From Gadus chalcogrammus (lineage: Eukaryota; Chordata; Actinopteri; Gadiformes; Gadidae), in NCBI RefSeq assembly GCF_026213295.1, contig NC_079419.1, positions 25,700,111 to 25,764,110 of the forward strand: a stretch of DNA of 64,000 nucleotides. Direction: 5' to 3'. Under the pieces are notes generated by a model. That model was not told the origin of the DNA, searched no databases, and was given only the letters and a program-made list of their open reading frames with translations. Below are positions 58,901 through 64,000 of this stretch, piece by piece. The stretch's first letter is position 1; every line of letters begins with the position of its first letter. Made by a program: the position numbers and the translations under genes.

Positions 58901-59681
58901 GAACTACAGTTTATGAAAATAAATGTCGATATTTGGGGAAAGTCTTCAGTTGTATAATAGAATGAGCCTATGTTTGCTGTGATGCTCTGAGCTCATGATG
59001 ACATATGGTTATTTGTTTGCCCCCAGCAGAAGAAGCAGGAGAACAAGGCTCCAGACAAGGATGCTATCCTTAAAGCCACCGCCGCCCTGTCAACTAAACA
59101 CACCGACCGCACGGTCACCCAGCACAACATCCGAGACGTGAGGATTATACGCAGCCTCAAGTTCTGGGAAGGGATTAACAGCATTAATGATTTGAAGATG
59201 ATCTAATTGTATGTACTTTTTCTGCGTGTTTGTTTGCTTTACTAGTTTCAAACAGAGCTCAGGAAGATCCTGGTATCTCTGATCGAGGTGGCCCAGAAGC
59301 TGCTGGCCTTGAACCCGGACGCAGTGGAACTGTTCAAAAAGGCCAACGGTAAAGCTAGAATCAGGACAATCCTCTGCATGATGACTGGTTCAGAATACCT
59401 CTTTCATTTTGGTTGACTTTTAATGCCAAATGTTGCTAATTGTCATCTCTAGACCTCCACATTGACCTTAATTTCAGGGTATTTTACTGGATTTTGTCTT
59501 AATGGAAGGAGAAATGCTCTTGCTTTGGTTAGATGGTGTGGGTCTCAGTGTGTGACTGTCTGTGTCCTCTAGCCATGCTGGATGAGGACGATGAGGACCG
59601 GGTGGATGAACAGGCACTCCATCAGCTGACGGAGATGGGTTTCCCTGAGAGCAGAGCCATCAAAGCTCTTCGCTTGAACCA
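49963..59681 (+). CDS. ubac1: UBAC1 (KPC2), exons 1-6, 3' part outside window
   Basis: Non-catalytic partner of the E3 ligase RNF123 (KPC complex), known to help degrade p27Kip1 in cytoplasm. Exons: 49963-50100, 58586-58706, 58815-58888, 59030 (or 59027)-59137, 59246-59348 and 59573-59681. All have GT-AG boundaries and consistent phase, giving about 218 codons. Exon 1 reads [20 protein letters not shown] and [20 protein letters not shown], the ubiquitin-like N-terminus. Later exons read [60 protein letters not shown] then [14 protein letters not shown], and a UBA domain start [20 protein letters not shown]. The sequence follows human UBAC1 closely by memory. The last codon is split by the donor at 59682; the rest of UBA1, UBA2 and STI1 lies beyond. 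Confidence 0.95.
50275..50329 (+). repeat. TTAATCAC-based minisatellite, left part
   Basis: Units of about 20-22 bases, TTTAATCACTATAAATACCC and variants. The array continues at 53892-53960 after the outer hAT. Confidence 0.75.
50853..52932 (+). pseudogene. hAT transposase (ZBED-like), recently disabled
   Basis: Starts [24 protein letters not shown] finger follows ([12 protein letters not shown] with [10 protein letters not shown]), then [40 protein letters not shown] with an acidic core residue, [25 protein letters not shown], and the hATC dimerisation end [20 protein letters not shown]. Frameshifts occur near 51783, 51960 and 52550. An intron of about 215 bases is likely at 52173-52388 (donor GTGAGA after LDPRYKDR). 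Length is that of a complete hAT transposase, so it was autonomous in the past. Confidence 0.85.
52961..53290 (+). repeat. tandem repeat downstream of hAT transposase
   Basis: Four diverged units starting CAAGCTAGAGAAGCTATTGT (at 52961, 53053 and 53156) and CAAGCTAGTGAAGC (53218), with GATAAG runs between. It lies in the element's 3' non-coding part. Confidence 0.85.
54091..55317. mobile_element. Harbinger-type element with TSD CTA
   Basis: Ends GGCTGTTTCCCAA and TTGGGAAACAGCC, flanked by CTA (54088-54090, 55318-55320). The arms contain inverted AAGGACGC blocks. The middle (54775-54915) shares sequence with 38615-38745. No intact gene is seen. Confidence 0.85.
55325..55964. mobile_element. 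palindromic MITE, copy C
   Basis: Ends TAGAGTGGCGAAGTCACGCC and its inverse (TGACTTCGCCACTCTA). The arms include ATGGGACCTATGAGATCGAA and its inverse. The loop at 55612-55740 reads [20 protein letters not shown] then [11 protein letters not shown] on the plus strand. It sits just after the Harbinger element. No clear target duplication was found. Confidence 0.75.
56195..56940 (+). mobile_element. LINE 3' fragment, plus strand
   Basis: Frame (from 56276) [80 protein letters not shown] and [20 protein letters not shown] is the C-terminal LINE region. It matches the minus-strand LINE at 60-63 kb. Upstream scrap 56199-56260 (GCATTCGACACTGTAGACC) belongs to an earlier RT segment, so an internal deletion has occurred. 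Confidence 0.85.
57046..57680 (+). mobile_element. BEL/Pao retrotransposon fragment
   Basis: Knuckle-like [20 protein letters not shown] then PSVLHI, followed in other frames by [20 protein letters not shown] and [20 protein letters not shown]. This resembles the nucleocapsid end and A17-type protease/RT junction of BEL/Pao elements. Many stops; no LTRs seen. Confidence 0.6.
57961..58389. mobile_element. hAT MITE with exact TSD GTGTCTAA
   Basis: Ends TAGAGCTGTCA and TGACAGCTCTA, flanked by GTGTCTAA at 57953-57960 and 58390-58397. The arms repeat GATTAATCG. Non-coding. It lies 197 bases upstream of ubac1 exon 2. Confidence 0.93.
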
Positions 59682-60048
59682 GTGAGTTGAGATTTGATAG
59701 TATTTCATCTTTCTGCTTTTTTTCTATTTAAAAGCTTTTTGAGTACAAAGATATATCACTTTATCAAATCCCGTTCCCCAGTGATCAACCCCCCTCTCTT
59801 TAAAGAAAGGAATATGATTCATATGCATCATCAATTCAATTAAAATAAATGCATACATTCTGTAATGCTCATAACTCTTACTCTTGTAGTAGGCCTTACA
59901 CGTAGGCTTTCTAGACATGTTGATTATCAGGATCTGGACTAAGAAGGCCGGGTAGTTTAGTGCGCTTCTCCCAGCTCTAAGGTGTAAGCTCTATGGTTTT
60001 CAAACTGTGAGTCACGACTCGTAAGTGATTCACAACAGAGGGAGTGTA
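59682..60048 (+). other. ubac1 intron 6 start, no feature
   Basis: Donor GTGAGT at 59682. No coding or repeat feature recognised before the LINE tail at about 60049. Confidence 0.6.
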
Positions 60049-60794
60049 AGGCAAGGCAAGGCAAGGCAACTTTATTTATATAGCACTTTTCATACACAAG
60101 GCAGACTCAAAGTGCTTCACATATAAACATTGTCATACAATAAAATAAAATAAAAGATAAGATAAGTAAAAGAAAACATATGCAAAGAAATGGGTAAAAT
60201 AGAAAGTTAAAAAGGCATTTTAGTATTAAAATAGAAAATAAAGGCAAAGTTAAAAAAGCTTTTTAGAAAGTGCAATGTATTTAAGATTTAGCAGAAAGCT
60301 AAAGCAAACATAAAAGTCTTCAGTCTTGTTTTAAAGGTGCTCAGAGTTGGGGCAAGTCTTAAATATTCTGGGAGTTTATTCCAGCTATTTGTTGCATAGT
60401 AACTAAATCCTGCTTTCCCATGTTTCGTGTTTACTCTGGGGATAATTAACAGATTGGTCTCAGAGGATCTTAGTGGTCTAGAAGGCTTATTTAGTGGAAG
60501 CATATCAGTTAAATATTTTGGGCCTAAACCATGTAGGGATATATAGGTTAGCAACATGATTTTAAAATCAATTCTCTGACCTACAGGAAGCCAATGTAAC
60601 GATTTCAGAACTGGTGTAATGTGTTCAAATTTTTTGGTCTTTGTTAGAACTCTAGCAGCAGCATTCTGAACAAGCTGAAGCTTCCTCAGTTTGTTTTGGG
60701 AGACCTGTAAGGAGACCATTGCAGTAATCAAGCTTACTATTGATAAAGGCATGTACAAGTTTTTGTAAGTCTTCGGTGGACATGAGCCCTCTAA

Positions 60795-61036
60795 AGGCTG
60801 ATCCATACCTCCGGATGCGGACAGTTTCGTCCGGTGCCGGAGGTGTTTCGTCCTATCTATCTATCCATCTATCCATCCTTCCATCCATCTATATATATCT
60901 ATATATATTGTATTTGTATATACTTATATTATACTATATACCTGACATTTTTATTTTATAGTTTATTGTTATTGTTCCCACGAAACACCTCCGGGACCGG
61001 ACGAAACTGTCCGTATCCGGAGGTATGGATCAGCCT
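60795..61036. mobile_element. Harbinger-type MITE with TSD TAA
   Basis: Inverted ends AGGCTGATCCATACCTCCGG on both sides, flanked by TAA (60792-60794, 61037-61039). It contains a CTATCTAT/TATA microsatellite at about 60855-60910. The empty target is visible in the related LINE at about 56510-56525. Confidence 0.9.
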
Positions 61037-61610
61037 TAAGTCTTGCTACATTTTTAAGGTGATAGTATGCCGATTTTGTAACTGATTTGATGTGACTGTC
61101 GAAATGTAAATCTGAATCCATGATAACCCCTAGATTTCTGGCTTTGATTGAGGTTTTCAGGGACAGAGAGTGAAGGTGTTGGGTTACTTTAAGCCTTTCC
61201 GTTTTAGAACCAAATACAATTATCTCTGTTTTGTCCTCATTTAGGTGAAGGAAATTTCGGCACATCCATTCTTTCACTTGCTCAATGCACTGGCACAGCA
61301 GATCTATGGGCCGATAGTCATTTGGTAATAGCGATACATAGATTTGTGTGTGATCAGCATAGCAATGGTGGTCAATATTGTTATTTTCCATGATTTGCCC
61401 TAGTGGGAGCATTTAGATGTTGAATAAAGAGGGTCCTAAGATTGAACCTTGTGGGACTCCACATGTCACGTTGGTTGATTCTGATACAAAGTCACCAATG
61501 GAAAACAAAGTAGTTCCTATTTTGTAGGTAGGACCTGAACCAATTTAAGACTGTGCCTGAAAGCCCCACCCAGTTTTCTAACCTGTCCAGAAGTAATGTA
61601 TGGTCTACAG

Positions 61611-62253
61611 CAGGGCAACTTTCATGATAAAGAGGGCCACATTTTTTATCATAACCATCGGAGGGCCACATGACTGCACACTTCAACTAAACGTGAGCTG
61701 AGAGAAGCTACATAATTTTGAATTTGGTAGATGATTTCCTGTATTCTGGTGCATTTTGGCGATGGCCACTACCTAAAAAATCGTCCAGAATCATAACCTA
61801 TGTACGGTATGTTAATTGAACCAACATACATTAATTTCATGTTTTCCATGCTCAAACAGCCACATGAATGGTCAGTATTTTTGTCAGTGCAAAGGGCTCA
61901 CATACATCATCATTCAATGAAGTAAAAAAACTGGAAAACAGTGGCCCAACATTAAGTGCAACAACTCAATGAACTCAAACCCAACAAGCAGTTGTAGTAG
62001 TTGTAGTGGCGACTTAAGTGGATATCTATTAATGACTGATATCGCTTCTAAGCAAACTAGACGCATGGGTTTGCCTTTGAATTCTATGAATTCTTCTCTC
62101 ATCTTTCTTGAACGAGTTTTCTGTAACTCGATCAATTATTATTATTATTATAATTTTTTTTTTTTTTTTTTTTTTTTTTATTATGTGAGGGCTGATTGGG
62201 CATGCGGGTCGCGGGCCGCATGCGGCCCGGGGGCCGCCAGTTGCCCATCCCTG
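61611..62253. mobile_element. hAT MITE with exact TSD GTCTACAG
   Basis: Ends CAGGGCAACT and AGTTGCCCATCCCTG, flanked by GTCTACAG at 61603-61610 and 62254-62261. It includes a T run at 62154-62179 and AGGGCCACAT and CGGGCCGCATGCGGCC blocks typical of Charlie/Tip100-type termini. It interrupts the LINE RT. Confidence 0.93.
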
Positions 62254-63418
62254 GTCTACAGTGTCGAATGCAGCACTGAGGTCAAGTAGCATTAGTATTG
62301 AAGTTTTGCCAGAGTCTGTGTTAAGACAGATGTCGTTTACAACTTTAATAAGGGCGGTCTCAGTGCTGTGCAGGGGTCGAAATCCTGATTGGAAGGTGTC
62401 ATAGCAACCAGTTGATGCCAGGAAGTGATTAAGTTGCTGGAGGAAATATCAATGATTTTACTTATGAAGGATAGATTTGATATTGGTCTGTAGTTGTTAA
62501 TAATTGAGGCATCTAGGCTCCGCTTTTTTAAAAGGGGTTTAATAACTGCAGTTTTCAAAGCTTTTGGGAAATTGCCTGACTGGAGAGAGTTGTTAACTAT
62601 CTGCAATATGTCTACTGCTAGGCAGTCGAAAACATTCTTAAAGAGGTTGGTAGGTAAAGTATCAAGGCAACAGGTGGATGGCTTTAGTTATGTCACAGTT
62701 TCCACAATATTTTGAGAGTATAACATTAAAGCATGCCATCCTTGCCACGTTACTTTTGCCTGAACAGGGTGGTAGTCCAACATTTTTGTTTGAAGTGGAG
62801 ATATTGATGGCGCGTCTGATGCCTTCAATGCATTTCTGCGTGGAATGGAGATCAGGTGGAATTTGTGTTGGGGGGCTGGTCAGTCTGTCAACAGTTGCAA
62901 ATAGGGTTTTTGCATTATTAGTGTTGGTTTTAATGATATTGGAGAAAAATGTTTCTCTCGCACTTTTTAAGTCTAAATTGTAGGCACGGAGGCTCTCTTT
63001 ATAGATATCATGGTGAATATGAAGTTTTGTTTTACGCCAGATGCGTTCAACCTTCCTGCATTCTTTTTTCTGTGCTGTTACAGAAGCAGCTTTTCTCCAG
63101 GGTGCCTTTTGCTTTCCAGAAATAGTTTTAGCCTTATAAAGTGCAATGACATCTATGACTTTCAAAAAAATTTTTTGAGAGGTGGTAGCAAGAAGATGGC
63201 CTTTTTAAAAAGTACATTAGAATCTTCATTGATATACCGTTTTTTGACAGTATTGGATTTTGTCTCTATGTCGGGAATAAAAGATATGTTAAAGAAAACA
63301 CAAAAGGGGTCAGACAAGGAAGGATCAGTCACAGAGGGATCAGAAACATTGAGGCCCTTTGTGATAACCTGGTCTAGAGTGTGCCCCTTACAATGAGTAG
63401 CCTCTTTCACATGTTGAG

Positions 63419-64000
63419 ACTAGGGCTGGGCGATATGACGATATCATACCGTGGACGATATGAAAGTGTCTACTTGGAGAGATTTGGCCATATCGTTTAT
63501 ACCGAGAGAAAAAAAATAAATAAAAATTATATTGCACTGCACTGACTGAAGCAAGGCAGGTGTGAGACTCACCTGTTAACTTGAAAAAAATCTAATTTGT
63601 ATTGAAGAAACAGTTCTATTTTTACCACCAGCTATTTGCACAGCACATAACTTTATTTTATAAGTGTATAATTAGTATTTAAAATATTTGTGTGATGCTG
63701 TGATTTTTATTTTATATTACAGTGCACTGACTGACAGCCAGGCAGGTGTGAAGCACACCTTTAAAAAAAAAATGTTATTTGAATTGAAAAAACAGTTCAA
63801 TGTTTACAAGATGTTTGCACTATATGACACTGCAGCTAATGACAGATTGTTCGCTACTTACTCCTTTGTAAGCATGGAAATTCAAGTTCAAAATAAAAGA
63901 AAAAACTGATCAAATGTGAAGTATGGTTATTTTAAGCCATTTTTATTATTTTAATTTACTTCAAAAATACCATATCGTGATATAAAATTACTCATATCGT
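63419..64000. mobile_element. hAT-like element start, runs out of window
   Basis: Begins TAGGGCTGGGCGATATGACG, the same start as the hAT at 31700. The arms repeat ATATCGT and ACGATAT; two direct repeats carry ACTGACTG and CAGGCAGGTGTGA (63541, 63727). The right end is beyond 64000. Confidence 0.7.

Larger units (their letters stand above)
60049..63418 (-). mobile_element. L2-like LINE, minus strand, interrupted
   Basis: The 3' end at 60049 shows a (TTGCC)n tail and a GCTATATAAATAAAGTTGCC block in minus sense. Minus-strand frames: HCKGHTLDQVITKGLNVS (endonuclease end, 63410), a linker (63165-62662), [42 protein letters not shown] then WFRSYLQNRNYFVF, CYADHTQIYV (the RT active site carries ADH rather than ADD), and the C-terminal region. 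A MITE (60795-61036) and a hAT MITE (61611-62253) interrupt it; the 5' end is cut by a hAT-like element at 63419. Confidence 0.85.

Overview
This is intron-rich vertebrate DNA, almost certainly from a teleost fish. It holds the 3' end of a Notch1 gene and the 5' half of UBAC1, both on the + strand. Introns have GT-AG junctions. The intervening DNA is packed with fish-type hAT and PIF/Harbinger elements, L2-like LINEs, Ty3/gypsy and BEL/Pao relics and tRNA-derived SINEs.

Layout. 120-4833: the last five coding exons of notch1 (RAM/ankyrin boundary, ankyrin repeats, transactivation and PEST regions), then a 3' UTR with poly(A) signals at 5325 and 6156. 6.2-8.0 kb: a CTTT microsatellite, element debris and about 200-bp repeat units. 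8011-36937: one locus made by repeated insertion. A Ty3/gypsy element (gypsy-1, + strand) starts with a long 5' LTR. Its body is broken by a SINE, several MITEs and a Harbinger copy. Its 3' LTR is split by an L2-like LINE and a second gypsy element (gypsy-2, - strand). Gypsy-2 carries three hAT elements with exact 8-bp target duplications. One of these holds a Harbinger copy, which itself holds a smaller MADF-coding element. 37-40 kb: simple repeats and a Myb-like Harbinger remnant. 40102-48563: an 8.46-kb element with terminal inverted repeats of about 400 bp and two pieces of an integrase-like gene on opposite strands, itself invaded by a LINE, a SINE and hAT elements. 48.57-48.85 kb: a scrap of a zinc-finger hAT transposase gene, cut by the preceding element.

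49963-59681: UBAC1 exons 1-6. Intron 1 (8.5 kb) is filled by a hAT inside a hAT, a Harbinger element, a palindromic element, LINE and BEL/Pao fragments and a hAT MITE. 59.7-64.0 kb (intron 6) is mostly a minus-strand LINE interrupted by a Harbinger MITE and a hAT MITE, and it ends in the start of another hAT-like element.

Only notch1 and ubac1 look like functional host genes. Notch1 is the membrane receptor whose intracellular domain (partly encoded here) enters the nucleus with RBPJ/CSL. UBAC1 (KPC2) is the partner of the ubiquitin ligase RNF123. Both lie at 9q34.3 in human, so their neighbourhood fits a conserved linkage. Every transposon coding region seen is broken by frameshifts, stops or insertions, so no element here looks able to move by itself. 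Exact element edges were read from target-site duplications where these exist; other edges are approximate.
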